64,000 bases of DNA from Deltaproteobacteria bacterium (GTDB taxonomy: Bacteria; Myxococcota_A; UBA9160; SZUA-336). How positions within the stretch are numbered: position 1 is the first letter of the stretch; each line of letters begins with the position of its first letter. The notes beneath the pieces are model-generated. The model made no database searches. It was not told where the DNA came from and worked only from the letters and a program-made list of their open reading frames with translations. Shown here one piece after another: positions 44,515 through 52,577 of the stretch. The stretch is from positions 1-64,000 of the forward strand of contig JAJDAK010000078.1 in the NCBI GenBank assembly GCA_029261895.1. Direction: 5' to 3'. The position numbers were made by a program, and so were the translations under genes.

Positions 44515-44520
44515 ATTCTA
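44515..44520 (-). promoter_or_regulatory. -10 box TAGAAT, leaderless ada-alkA gene
   Basis: On the minus strand TAGAAT ends exactly 6 nt before ATG 44508. Such a transcript begins with AUG. Confidence 0.55.
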
Positions 44521-44624
44521 TCCTGATTCGGGCCTTTGACTCGCTGTTTTCGGACCTATCCATGGGAGCCGAAATCGCTCCTCTGGGAGTGAAGCGGCAA
44601 GTTTCTTATGCAATGATCTGCCGC

Positions 44625-45938
44625 ATGCCTCACGGATGGAATTTAACGCGCGTTCTGGCCGCGGTGATGATCGTCGCCACCTTTGGACTCTTCATCTTTT
44701 TGGGTTGGAACGAGGAATCGGTACGGATATTGATTCGTTCCACCGCACGTTCCTCGCTGCTGTTGTTCTTGATCGCCTTCAGTGCATCCAGTCTGCGACG
44801 CTTGTGGAGACATCCCGCGAGTGCGTGGTTGTTGCGCAATAGGCGATACCTGGGCGTCAGTTTCGCGGTGTCGCACGCGCTGCATCTTTTTGGATTACTA
44901 GCGCTGATGCTCCGCTTTGACGGAAAAGCGGACTCCTTCACGCTGGTTTTTGGCAGTATCGCCTATGTATTTGTTGCTGCGATGGCGTTGACGTCGAACG
45001 ATCGCGCCGTGCGATATCTTGGTGGCAAACGCTGGCGAATTTTGCATTGGGTGGGTTCCTATACGATCTGGGCGGTCTTCGCCGCGAGCTACGTGGGACG
45101 TTCGGTCGTGGATCCGACCTACATCCCAGCTGGAATCGCAGTGATTGCAGTTTGGCTGCTGCGCATCGTCGCCAAGTACCGACCGTCGACCATTGCGTCG
45201 GTACTGCTACTGGCGACGGGCTTGCTGGCCGGTTTCGCCGACGCTGTCGAGCGCATCGAGTTCGCGTCAGGGGACGGCTTGGAAATCACCGCGGATCTTT
45301 ATAAATCTCATGAGAAGAAAAGCCCGATGATCGTACTCTTCCATCAGGCGGGCTGGAGCCGGGGCGAGTACCGAGAAATCGCACCTAAACTCAACTCGCT
45401 TGGGTTTAACTGCATGGCGATCGATCAACGCTCCGGAAAGAACGTGAACGGCGTCACTAACGAAACCGCGCAGCGCGCCGTCGATGCAGGCAAAGGCGTT
45501 GCGTACGGCGATGCACTCCAGGATATGGTCGCAGCATTGAAGCACGCGCGAAGCGAGTACGCGGAAGGCAAGCTCATTGGATGGGGGAGTTCTTATTCGG
45601 CGGGGTTGGTGCTGAAGCTTGCCGGCGATCAACCGGCATTGATGGATGCGGTTCTTGCCTTTGCGCCGGGCGAGTATTTCTCCAAAGAAGGCAAGCCACG
45701 CGATTGGGTCAAACGTTCCGCGGCGAAGATTAAGATCCCGGTTTTTATAACATCCTCTCGCAGTGAAGGGGCCGCCTGGCGCCCTATTTTCTCGGCGATT
45801 CCGACCGAGACCAAGCAATGGTACTTGCCCGATGGGGAAGGCCAGCACGGTTCGCGCGCGCTCTGGCGTCAGTTTCCCCACAATCCCGGCTATTGGCGTG
45901 CGGTAGAAAGTTTTTTCGAGCGCCAAGTCGGGAATTGA
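44625..45938 (+). CDS. MsrQ-like membrane domain fused to alpha/beta hydrolase
   Basis: This 437-aa fusion has a six-segment N-terminal domain like MsrQ/YedZ (residues 8-205; LLLFLIAFSASSLRRLW, NRRYLGVSFAVSHALHLFGL and WRILHWVGSYTIW) and a C-terminal dienelactone-hydrolase/esterase-like domain (residues 215-437; LFHQAGWSRGEY, nucleophile WGSSYSAG and His in EGQHGSRALW). The first haem His positions are kept, but the last His of MsrQ (IHYLW) is absent here (ASYVGR). A membrane-tethered hydrolase, with or without haem, is inferred. ATG 44613 is an alternative start. No ribosome site is seen. The pair of domains is uncommon as far as I know. Confidence 0.75.
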   Translation: MPHGWNLTRVLAAVMIVATFGLFIFLGWNEESVRILIRSTARSSLLLFLIAFSASSLRRLWRHPASAWLLRNRRYLGVSFAVSHALHLFGLLALMLRFDGKADSFTLVFGSIAYVFVAAMALTSNDRAVRYLGGKRWRILHWVGSYTIWAVFAASYVGRSVVDPTYIPAGIAVIAVWLLRIVAKYRPSTIASVLLLATGLLAGFADAVERIEFASGDGLEITADLYKSHEKKSPMIVLFHQAGWSRGEYREIAPKLNSLGFNCMAIDQRSGKNVNGVTNETAQRAVDAGKGVAYGDALQDMVAALKHARSEYAEGKLIGWGSSYSAGLVLKLAGDQPALMDAVLAFAPGEYFSKEGKPRDWVKRSAAKIKIPVFITSSRSEGAAWRPIFSAIPTETKQWYLPDGEGQHGSRALWRQFPHNPGYWRAVESFFERQVGN

Positions 45939-45993
45939 ACCCAGGATTTCAATCGCACTGGTATCATCGGCGGGACTGGAAAAGGAGTCCCTC

Positions 45994-46437
45994 ATGTCAA
46001 CCAAGCTTCCGGAAGGGATGCCGCGCATCTCGCCGTATCTTTTTTACAAAGACTTACCCAGCGCATTGGATTGGTTGAGCAAAGCATTCGGTTTTGAAAA
46101 GAAAATGACTGTTCCCGGCCCGGATGGCGCGTGCATGCACGCAGAGATGAATGTCAAGGAAGCCGTAATCATGATGGGACCCGCGAGTACCGAGCAGGGA
46201 ACATTGAGTCCGCAGGATCTTCCGGGGATCAATCAAAGTCTCTACGTGTATGTCGATGATGTGGATGCGCATTGTTCGTGTGCGCGCCTGTCGGGTGCAG
46301 AGATTACGACCGAACCCGTAGAAATGTTTTGGGGCGATCGCATGTACTCGGCGCGGGATTGCGAAGGGCATCATTGGACCTTCGCAACCCAGGTCAAAAT
46401 CGTTGCAACAGAGGATCTGAAGCCACCGGGCGCTTGA
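45994..46437 (+). CDS. VOC family protein (glyoxalase/PhnB-like)
   Basis: This 147-aa protein is a vicinal-oxygen-chelate fold protein of the PhnB/YdfO-like type. The start RISPYLFYKDLPSALDWLSK, the helix GFEKKM and the C-terminal WGDRMYSARDCEGHHWTFATQ are typical; the metal-binding His/Glu positions are partly present. Such proteins act as isomerases, dioxygenase-like or resistance proteins, and the exact role here is unknown. AAGGAG lies 6-8 nt before ATG 45994. It follows the MsrQ-like fusion by 55 nt on the same strand. Its end is 6 nt from that of the convergent enoyl-CoA hydratase. Confidence 0.85.
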   Translation: MSTKLPEGMPRISPYLFYKDLPSALDWLSKAFGFEKKMTVPGPDGACMHAEMNVKEAVIMMGPASTEQGTLSPQDLPGINQSLYVYVDDVDAHCSCARLSGAEITTEPVEMFWGDRMYSARDCEGHHWTFATQVKIVATEDLKPPGA

Positions 46438-46443
46438 GCGCGC

Positions 46444-47253
46444 TCAATAGCCTTTGAACGCGGGTTTGCGCCGCTCGGTGAACGCACGAGCGCCTTCCTC
46501 GGCGTCTGCGGATTTCCGCAGTGGTGCGCCGAGCGCCTCTTGGCGAGCGTAGGCTTCAGCCAGTGGCATGTGGAGGATTTCGCGTACACCTCGGCGTGTT
46601 TCCCTAACAGCGAGTGGCGCGTTGGCAGCAATTCTGGCCGCCGTACCGAGTGAATGTTCGAGAAGCTTATTGGCCGGAACGATCTGATTGATCAATCCGA
46701 TCTCGAGCGCTTTCTCAGCGTTGATGGGTTTCGCCGTCAACAGAAGCTCATGCGCGTGCACCCAAGGAATCTGGCGGGGTAATAAGACGGTCGCATTGCC
46801 TGTGGGGTAGAGACCCAGCGCGACTTCTTCCAGCGCAAAAGTTGCGTGTGGGACCGCATATCGAATTTCGGACGCGAGCATCAGATCAAATCCGCCTGCG
46901 CGCGCATGACCGTTGATCGCACAGATCAAAGGCGTGTTTAAATCGAAGCCTGCGAGTAACGCGGTTGCGGCAGCGCGGAGTCCATCAAAATCCGCTGAGT
47001 CGATCTTTTCGCCGCGCGCCAGCCGACGGGATCGTTCGAGTGTGCTCTCGAAATCCATCCCGGCGCAGAAGACGCGATCCCCGGTCCCGGTGAGGACCGC
47101 CGCGCGGATCTCATCGTCCTCCGCAATCTCATACCAAGCCCCCGCTAGCTCTCGCAAAGTCGGTAGATCCAAGGAATTGGCCTTTTCAGGTCGATTAATC
47201 GTCACCAAGGCTACGTGGGGATATTCGCTGGGTCGTTCGATTCTTGCCGCCAT
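46444..47253 (-). CDS. enoyl-CoA hydratase/isomerase family protein
   Basis: This 269-aa crotonase-fold protein hydrates or isomerises acyl-CoA esters. Motifs are VALVTINRPEKANSLDL, FCAGMDFESTLE (oxyanion loop), CAINGHARAGGFDLMLASE and FALEEVALGLYPTGNATVLL, with the tail REGARAFTERRKPAFKGY. The second catalytic Glu position is filled in the EVALGLYP segment. ATG 47253 is chosen over the longer frame to 47442, as the family begins at MAARIERPSE. It is divergent from diiron protein 2 across 54 nt. Confidence 0.92.
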   Translation of the reverse strand: MAARIERPSEYPHVALVTINRPEKANSLDLPTLRELAGAWYEIAEDDEIRAAVLTGTGDRVFCAGMDFESTLERSRRLARGEKIDSADFDGLRAAATALLAGFDLNTPLICAINGHARAGGFDLMLASEIRYAVPHATFALEEVALGLYPTGNATVLLPRQIPWVHAHELLLTAKPINAEKALEIGLINQIVPANKLLEHSLGTAARIAANAPLAVRETRRGVREILHMPLAEAYARQEALGAPLRKSADAEEGARAFTERRKPAFKGY

Positions 47254-47295
47254 AGCCCAGAGGTATAACAGAGCTGGGATTGGAATGGGATCGGT

Positions 47296-47301
47296 TATGC
47301 T
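47296..47301 (+). promoter_or_regulatory. -10 box TATGCT, leaderless diiron protein 2
   Basis: The order is TATGCT-ATGGCG-ATG. The box ends 6 nt before ATG 47308 and directly touches the ATG at 47302, so the later start is preferred. Confidence 0.55.
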
Positions 47302-47307
47302 ATGGCG

Positions 47308-48423
47308 ATGACAGATCAACTCACCCACGATCCTATCTACCAAGCGGTCGCGTTCGACGACTTTCCTTCGATGATTGAGACCCAGCGCTATGGTTCGCGG
47401 TCCGATGCGTTCGATGAAATCATTTCCGCGACGGTCGATCATTTTTGGGATCCGCGCGATCCAGCCTACTTAAGTTACGACGTACCGTTTGATCAGAACG
47501 AAGATACGTTGATGCCGCTTGAATTTTCACCGGAGATGAACTCTGCGGTTGCAGACAAACTCGATGAGGGTCAAAAGATCCAGCTCAGCAACGAGCTCAC
47601 GCGATTCAGCCTTTCACAGGTTCTGCATGGCGAGCAGGGCGCATTATCACTTTCTGTAAGCCTTTGTCAGATTCTTTGGGATCCCGGTGCGCAGGAATAT
47701 GCCGCGAATCAGGCTCGGGAAGAAGCGCGACACGTCGATGCGTTTACACATTACATCGGCACGCGCTGGGGGCAGCCGCTTCCCGTCGGTGGTGTGCTGG
47801 GTGATTTCATGAATGAGATTATCCAAGCACCTGAAGTCTATAAGAAGTTAATCGGGATGCAGATGATCATCGAGGGCTTTGCGATGGGTGCGTTCGCGAC
47901 GATCCATTCTAAGACGCGAGATCCGTTATTGCGCCGGGTGATCCAATTGGTCATGACCGACGAAGCGTTTCATCATAAATTCGGACGGATTTGGGCCGAT
48001 GCGACGGTCCCTAAACTCGGCGAAGAGGAACATGAGAAAGTTGAGCTCTGGGCAGCTGAATGTTTTCAACGCGTTCGTTACAACCTGATGAGTCCAGATC
48101 AAAAGAAGGATATCTATCCGAAGTTTGGGCTGGACTGGGAATGGGTGCGCGACGCGGTCAATGAGTCGTTTACTGACGGGGTACGGCGCAAAGCGATGAC
48201 GCGTAGTACGAACGCATTTCGCGTGTTGATCAAAACGCTACTCCACGCTGGAATCATCACTGAGCGCACTCGACACGTCTACGCGGAGTGGGTCGACATG
48301 GCCGAATTACGTGGTGAGTCGCCGGACGTGATCGGTGGCGATGTCGCCGAAGCATCGCTGGCTGAACTTCGCGATATCAATCGTGGTCGCAAGAAAATCG
48401 GCCGCGCACTTCGACCGCAATAG
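47308..48423 (+). CDS. ferritin-like diiron protein, AurF/R2-like (copy 2)
   Basis: This 371-aa protein shares the four-helix diiron pattern of copy 1: LHGEQGALSL, REEARHVDAF (E-x2-H), MIIEGFAMGAF and MTDEAFHHKFG (E-x2-H). The rest of the sequence diverges strongly from copy 1. An O2-dependent oxidase or N-oxygenase is likely, with the substrate unknown. ATG 47308 is chosen because the -10 box ends 6 nt upstream, two codons after the ATG at 47302. The dipeptidase gene follows after 9 nt on the same strand. Confidence 0.82.
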   Translation: MTDQLTHDPIYQAVAFDDFPSMIETQRYGSRSDAFDEIISATVDHFWDPRDPAYLSYDVPFDQNEDTLMPLEFSPEMNSAVADKLDEGQKIQLSNELTRFSLSQVLHGEQGALSLSVSLCQILWDPGAQEYAANQAREEARHVDAFTHYIGTRWGQPLPVGGVLGDFMNEIIQAPEVYKKLIGMQMIIEGFAMGAFATIHSKTRDPLLRRVIQLVMTDEAFHHKFGRIWADATVPKLGEEEHEKVELWAAECFQRVRYNLMSPDQKKDIYPKFGLDWEWVRDAVNESFTDGVRRKAMTRSTNAFRVLIKTLLHAGIITERTRHVYAEWVDMAELRGESPDVIGGDVAEASLAELRDINRGRKKIGRALRPQ

Positions 48424-48432
48424 CGGATTCAC

Positions 48433-49587
48433 GTGTTCTGGATCCTACTGATCGTCGTATTGCTGGTTGCCGGGTTCTACTGGGCGGGGGCCCATACGGA
48501 GCTCGTGCTCAACCAAGTGACGGGTCACGCGCCTGATTCGGTTTCGCCACACGCTCAAGCGCTGCACGACGGAGCAACCGTCGTCGACCTGCACGCGGAC
48601 TCGCTGCTTTTTGGCCGCGACCTGTTGGAACGCGGAAAGCGCGGGCACGTTGACTTGCCGCGACTTCAGGCAGGCGGAATCGGACTCCAGGTATTTACAA
48701 TCGTCACGAAGGCGCCGTTTGCGTACAACTCAGACGAGACCAAGGAAAATTTCGATATGGTGACCGTCTTAGCTGCGGCGCAGCGCTGGCCATCGATTGC
48801 ACGCCGTACACTGAGAGGTCGAGTCCTGTATCAGGCGGAACGCTTCGATCTTTTCGCTGAGCGTTCCTCGGGAATGTTGCAGCCGATTCGCAATCGCGCG
48901 GATCTCGATGCGTTACTCGAAGCACGCAGGCAAGATCCTCAGGTCGTAGGAGGGATCCTCGGCATCGAAGGCACGCACGCGCTCGAGCAAGGGCTCGATG
49001 ACTTTGAACTCTTCTATCGGCAGGGCGTGCGGCTGATGGGCCTCACACATTTCGTCGATAGCTCATTTGCAGGCTCGGCACATTCAGCCGCGAAAGGTGG
49101 CCTTACACAACTGGGTCGCGAATTGGTTAAGCGCATGACAGATCGGGGCGTCTTGATCGATCTCGCGCATACATCGGAGCGTACGATCGAAGACGTGCTT
49201 GAGATCGTCTCTATTCCGGTGATGGTCTCGCATACCGGTGTCCGCGGAACGCTGGACAATAATCGCAATCTATCCGACGCCCAAATTCGCGCGATCGCCG
49301 CGAACGGTGGTGTGATGGGTATTGGTTTTTGGGATGAGGCCGTTGGCGAGCCGTCAACCCGCGCGATCGTCAAAGCGATCCGCTACGTGGTGGATCTTGT
49401 AGGTGACGAACATGTGAGCCTCGGCTCTGACTGGGACGGTACGGTGACGACACCGATCGATGCGAGCGGGATGGCGCGACTCACCGAGGAGCTGGTCTGT
49501 GCCGGATTCACAGATGAAACCATCACGAAGATTCTCGGCCTCAACGCGCTCCGCGTGATTCGCGCCGGGCTATCCGACGATACGTAA
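48433..49587 (+). CDS. membrane-anchored dipeptidase (peptidase M19)
   Basis: This 384-aa protein is a renal-dipeptidase-type (M19) binuclear zinc hydrolase with an N-terminal hydrophobic anchor (MFWILLIVVLLVAGFYWAGA). The zinc motif VVDLHADSLLFG (H-x-D) and later GGILGIEGTHALEQ (bridging Glu), VLIDLAHTSERTIEDV and PVMVSHTGVRG carry the ligands; HVSLGSDWDG is the last signature. It should cleave dipeptides or D-amino-acid/lactam bonds in the periplasm. The start is GTG 48433, 9 nt after the previous stop. The last 47 nt overlap the convergent DUF523 gene. Confidence 0.9.
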   Translation: MFWILLIVVLLVAGFYWAGAHTELVLNQVTGHAPDSVSPHAQALHDGATVVDLHADSLLFGRDLLERGKRGHVDLPRLQAGGIGLQVFTIVTKAPFAYNSDETKENFDMVTVLAAAQRWPSIARRTLRGRVLYQAERFDLFAERSSGMLQPIRNRADLDALLEARRQDPQVVGGILGIEGTHALEQGLDDFELFYRQGVRLMGLTHFVDSSFAGSAHSAAKGGLTQLGRELVKRMTDRGVLIDLAHTSERTIEDVLEIVSIPVMVSHTGVRGTLDNNRNLSDAQIRAIAANGGVMGIGFWDEAVGEPSTRAIVKAIRYVVDLVGDEHVSLGSDWDGTVTTPIDASGMARLTEELVCAGFTDETITKILGLNALRVIRAGLSDDT

Positions 49588-50074
49588 AGAGCTGCTCGAT
49601 GAAGTCATCTCGGGCTTCAGGTTGGCGGAGCGTTTCGTCATCGATCAGCGGCAGCATCGGGACTCGCGCCTGAAGCACGCGAGCAAAAAAACCCGCGCCG
49701 CGCCGCAGTTCCAGCCCGTGAGCATCATAGATAGGCGCGTCGGTGATCGCGCAACTCGGTGATCGCGTTTTGAAAACGTAACCATCGATGTCATGCCGCA
49801 AGAGATCATCGATTTGCTCAGTCGACCATGCGTGCATCGCATCGGTCATGTCGGACGCGGATTCCTCACCCATCAATCGATCGTTCCCGTCGATTTGAGT
49901 TAGACGAATCTTTTCGCGGGGAATCCCCATGCCGGATTCGACCTCGGGACAAACGGGGATCCAATCGATGAAGTCACCCATCGTGTCGACCAGCAGTGCG
50001 CTGCGCCGGTGTTGTCCGTCGTATCGCACCGGGTCCCCGATGAGGCATGCCGATATACCAAGCCGAAATTTCAT
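49541..50074 (-). CDS. DUF523 protein
   Basis: This 177-aa protein starts MKFRLGISACLIGDPVRYDG and contains VCPEVESGMGIPREKIRL and RSPSCAITDAPIYD, the DUF523 pattern with conserved Cys residues, suggesting metal or Fe-S binding. Homologues are sometimes fused to DUF1722; the function is unknown. ATG 50074 is preceded by GGAG within 8 nt and is the family start, although the frame is open further upstream. It runs 47 nt into the convergent dipeptidase gene and is divergent from the acyltransferase gene. Confidence 0.87.
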   Translation of the reverse strand: MKFRLGISACLIGDPVRYDGQHRRSALLVDTMGDFIDWIPVCPEVESGMGIPREKIRLTQIDGNDRLMGEESASDMTDAMHAWSTEQIDDLLRHDIDGYVFKTRSPSCAITDAPIYDAHGLELRRGAGFFARVLQARVPMLPLIDDETLRQPEARDDFIEQLFTYRRIARRESRGAR

Positions 50075-50173
50075 AACACTCCGAGTGTCGCAGATCGGTT
50101 GACAGGAAGCGTACTGTAATGCGATATGCCATGTATAGACACCCACTGAATCCGTCTGTGCAGGAGATTGGGC

Positions 50174-51208
50174 ATGAATCTCAGAGAGCCGACTTGGGCG
50201 AATCTAATTCGACGCTCGATTTCGATTCCGTTTTACCTATTCCTGACAGCGCTGACGACCATACTCTTTCCTGTCTTTCTACCGCTAGCGGTGATCGCCG
50301 ATCGCATGGACGATCATCGAATGCCGATTACGCGGACCGTTGTATTTCTCTTGTACTACTTGTATTGCGAGTGCTTGGGTTTGATCGGTACTGTGGTGCT
50401 TTCGACGATGAATCTGGCGATGGGTGGTGTTCCGGAGGCGCGCTACCGCGAGTGGCATTCGAACTTGCAGTGGGCCTGGGCCGGTCTATTGCTCGGCGGC
50501 GCGGGCAAGATTTTTTCGATGACGTTCGAAGTCGAAGGGCAGGACCAAATCGGTGACACGGCGCCGCTGGTATTCATTCGTCATGTCAGCGTCGGCGACA
50601 CGCTTGTGTCCTCGGTGTTTTGCGAGAAACCAAAGAATTTTCTGCTTCGTTACGTGATTAAAAGCGAACTACTCTGGGATCCGTGTGTGGATATCTGCGG
50701 TCAGCGGACCGGTGCTGCATTTGTACGGCGCGACGGTGCCGACCCGGAGGTCCAAGCCGAGCGTGTCCGCAGGCTCGGGCGCAGCTTGGGACCGAACGAG
50801 GGTGCACTGATTTATCCCGAAGGTACGCGGTTTACTGAGGAGAAGCGCAGCCGCATTATTGAGCGGCTCATGCAGGCATCGGACACTGGACTCGCGGAGC
50901 GAGCGAAGGAACTTCGATATGTTTTGCCGCCGCGTTTAAGTGGGCCTTTTGCGTTGCTGGACGAATGCCCCAACCACGACGTCCTTTTTATCGCCCACGT
51001 TGGTTTTGACAAACTGACAACGTTTCATGACCTCTGGAGCGGCGCGCTGATTGACTGCCGCATCCGAGTGGCGTTTTGGCGCGTTCCGGCGACAGAGATC
51101 CCCAAGGAGCGACACGCACGCATCGATTGGCTCTATGAGGAGTGGCAGAGGGTCGATAATTGGGTGGGTCGGAAGTTGCTTGAGCGGAGCGAATCAGCGA
51201 AGCTCTAG
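50174..51208 (+). CDS. lysophospholipid acyltransferase (PlsC family), membrane-bound
   Basis: This 344-aa protein has two N-terminal membrane segments (residues 12-35 and 55-82) and an LPLAT/PlsC domain. Motif I is IRHVSVGDTL (H-x4-D), motif II ends in GAAFVRRD and motif III is YPEGTRFTEEKR, all intact, in contrast to the HAD-PlsC fusion of this window. It probably acylates a lysophospholipid or lysophosphatidate in the inner membrane. AGGAG lies 7 nt before ATG 50174, and the TTG two codons earlier is a track artefact. The tRNA-Gln gene starts 10 nt after its stop. Confidence 0.9.
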   Translation: MNLREPTWANLIRRSISIPFYLFLTALTTILFPVFLPLAVIADRMDDHRMPITRTVVFLLYYLYCECLGLIGTVVLSTMNLAMGGVPEARYREWHSNLQWAWAGLLLGGAGKIFSMTFEVEGQDQIGDTAPLVFIRHVSVGDTLVSSVFCEKPKNFLLRYVIKSELLWDPCVDICGQRTGAAFVRRDGADPEVQAERVRRLGRSLGPNEGALIYPEGTRFTEEKRSRIIERLMQASDTGLAERAKELRYVLPPRLSGPFALLDECPNHDVLFIAHVGFDKLTTFHDLWSGALIDCRIRVAFWRVPATEIPKERHARIDWLYEEWQRVDNWVGRKLLERSESAKL

Positions 51209-51217
51209 CGCTCTCGC

Positions 51218-51291
51218 TGGGGAGTCGTTCAAGGGTAGGACGCCAGGTTCTGGCCCTGGAGATCGGGGTTCGAATCCCTGCTCCCCAGCCA
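51218..51291 (+). tRNA. tRNA-Gln (anticodon CTG)
   Basis: The cloverleaf folds fully: acceptor TGGGGAG/CTCCCCA, D stem GTTC/GGAC, anticodon stem CCAGG/CCTGG with loop TTCTGGC (anticodon CTG, reading CAG), T stem CGGGG/CCCTG with TTCGAAT. Discriminator G (51288) is followed by an encoded CCA (51289-51291). It lies 10 nt after an acyltransferase gene and before a palindrome-rich spacer. Confidence 0.97.
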
Positions 51292-51312
51292 GTCGAGTCT
51301 TAGCGGGTTAAC

Positions 51313-51329
51313 GGCGGGCGAAGCCCGCC
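51313..51329. repeat. 7-bp hairpin with GAA loop
   Basis: GGCGGGC and GCCCGCC flank a GAA loop. It is the first of two such hairpins in the non-coding spacer after tRNA-Gln. No T-run follows. Confidence 0.5.
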
Positions 51330-51398
51330 TTCCCGCACGGCAGGCGCTACGCGCACTGCCTTCGTAGCTGCGTTCGGTGTTGTCGGGTCACGCTGCGC

Positions 51399-51417
51399 GC
51401 GCCAACGAAGTTGGCGC
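51399..51417. repeat. 8-bp hairpin with GAA loop
   Basis: GCGCCAAC and GTTGGCGC flank a GAA loop. The rest of the spacer 51292-51516 holds further partial palindromes (GGCAG/CTGCC, GCTACG/CGTAGC), but no ORF is seen. Confidence 0.5.
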
Positions 51418-51503
51418 TTGTTGTCTTAGTGGGGTATCGCGCGGCGGAGCCCCCTAGCGGAGCGTTCGGCGGTCTGGATCGAGCGCTTGCGATCGATCCA
51501 ACC

Positions 51504-51509
51504 TAGTAT
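51504..51509 (+). promoter_or_regulatory. -10 box TAGTAT, leaderless DUF393 gene
   Basis: TAGTAT ends 7 nt before ATG 51517 at the edge of the palindromic spacer. No Shine-Dalgarno is present. Confidence 0.5.
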
Positions 51510-51516
51510 CGATTTC

Positions 51517-51879
51517 ATGTCCGAGCCAAGTCAAACAATAACAATCCTATTTGATGGGGCGTGTCCGCTTTGTAAGCGCGAGGTTCGTGCGTTAGAGCGA
51601 TTGGACGGCGGCCGAGGTCGGATAGCGTTCGAAGACATCGCGGCGACCGGATTCCAACCGAGTGCGTATGGGTTGGATCGCGAAACGGTGAACCTGCGGA
51701 TCCACGCGCGATTGGGCAACGGTCGCGTGATTGAGGGGATGGAAGTTTTTCGTCAGGCGTACGCTGCGGTGGGTTTGGGTTGGCTCATGGCACCGACGGG
51801 CTGGCCGTTGCTCAAACCGGTCTTTGACGCGTTCTATCGTTGGTTCGCCCGCAACCGCCATCGACTTACCGGAAGGTAA
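51517..51879 (+). CDS. DUF393/DCC family thiol-disulfide oxidoreductase
   Basis: This 120-aa protein begins with a thioredoxin-like FDGACPLCKREV (Cys-x2-Cys), the signature of DCC/DUF393 proteins, followed by IAFEDIAATGFQP and the C-terminal GWLMAPTGWPLLKPVFDAFY, also typical. A thiol-redox role is inferred, not shown. ATG 51517 (MSEPSQTITIL) is chosen over the longer frame because of the -10 box 7 nt upstream. Its end is 20 nt from that of the convergent AhpC/TSA lipoprotein, another thiol-redox gene. Confidence 0.88.
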   Translation: MSEPSQTITILFDGACPLCKREVRALERLDGGRGRIAFEDIAATGFQPSAYGLDRETVNLRIHARLGNGRVIEGMEVFRQAYAAVGLGWLMAPTGWPLLKPVFDAFYRWFARNRHRLTGR

Positions 51880-51899
51880 CGTGAACTACCGCCGAAGTT

Positions 51900-52532
51900 C
51901 TAGTGTGTTAACGCTTCCCGTGTAGCGGCCAAAATATCTTGCGGGTTAGGCCGCACGCGATAGTCCGGATCGCTATGTACGTAGGCGATTGTCGCGTCGG
52001 TTCCGACGACGAAAACGCTGGGTACGGGTAAAACATTATGATCGAAACCTGAAGCCTCGTTCAGGTCAATCCCAAACGTTCTGTATTTGATCAGTGTTGT
52101 GCCATCGACCTGAAACGCAATTCCGAAGCCGCGCGCAGCATCCATGCTGCTGTCGGAAACGACTTGATAGCCGAGCTTGAGCTCGCTCACCGTCTCACCG
52201 AATGTCTCCGGCTTGTCTGGGCTGACGGCGATCAAGCTTGCACCGAGTTCATTCAGCGGTTCTTGAATGTCACGCAGTCCTTGGAGTTGCTCGCTGCAGT
52301 AAGGACACCAACCGCCTCGGTAAAAAACAAGTACGGCTGGCTGATCCTTCACAAGGTCGTGCAGGCGAATCTCGGTTCCTGAAGCGTTACGCAACAGTAC
52401 GTCGGGCGCCGCCGCGCCTACGGCTAGCGGTTGAGTTTCCTCAGCGCTCGCTGCCACGTCCGGTAGCGTTGGCGGCGTCGGGCCACAGGCGAGTAGTGCG
52501 CTTGCGATGAGAATATTTAGTGGGCGGATCAT
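51900..52532 (-). CDS. AhpC/TSA family redox lipoprotein
   Basis: This 210-aa protein has a lipoprotein signal (LNILIASALLACG, lipobox Cys at about residue 16) and an AhpC-TSA/Redoxin domain. The active site YRGGWCPYCSEQLQGL has Cys-x2-Cys, and VLRNAS- and SPDKPETFGETVSE-like parts match thiol-specific antioxidant proteins. It is predicted to be periplasm-facing, reducing peroxides or disulfides. GGAGAG stands just before ATG 52532. It neighbours the DUF393 gene, convergent by 20 nt, and the EXPERA-domain gene on the same strand. Confidence 0.88.
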   Translation of the reverse strand: MIRPLNILIASALLACGPTPPTLPDVAASAEETQPLAVGAAAPDVLLRNASGTEIRLHDLVKDQPAVLVFYRGGWCPYCSEQLQGLRDIQEPLNELGASLIAVSPDKPETFGETVSELKLGYQVVSDSSMDAARGFGIAFQVDGTTLIKYRTFGIDLNEASGFDHNVLPVPSVFVVGTDATIAYVHSDPDYRVRPNPQDILAATREALTH

Positions 52533-52577
52533 GACTCTCCTCGTCTTCGGGGTGGGGCGAAACTATAGCGCGAGATA

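Larger units (their letters stand above)
51292..51516. other. palindrome-rich spacer after tRNA-Gln
   Basis: This 225-nt non-coding stretch is unusually rich in perfect short palindromes with GAA loops and in repeated GCGC and CGAAG strings. It holds no gene. It could be a remnant of an integrated element or a family of REP-like repeats. Confidence 0.5.

Noticed and set aside
51313..51329. Intrinsic terminator after tRNA-Gln
   Set aside because: The hairpin is stable but is followed by CTTCCCGC and no T-run.
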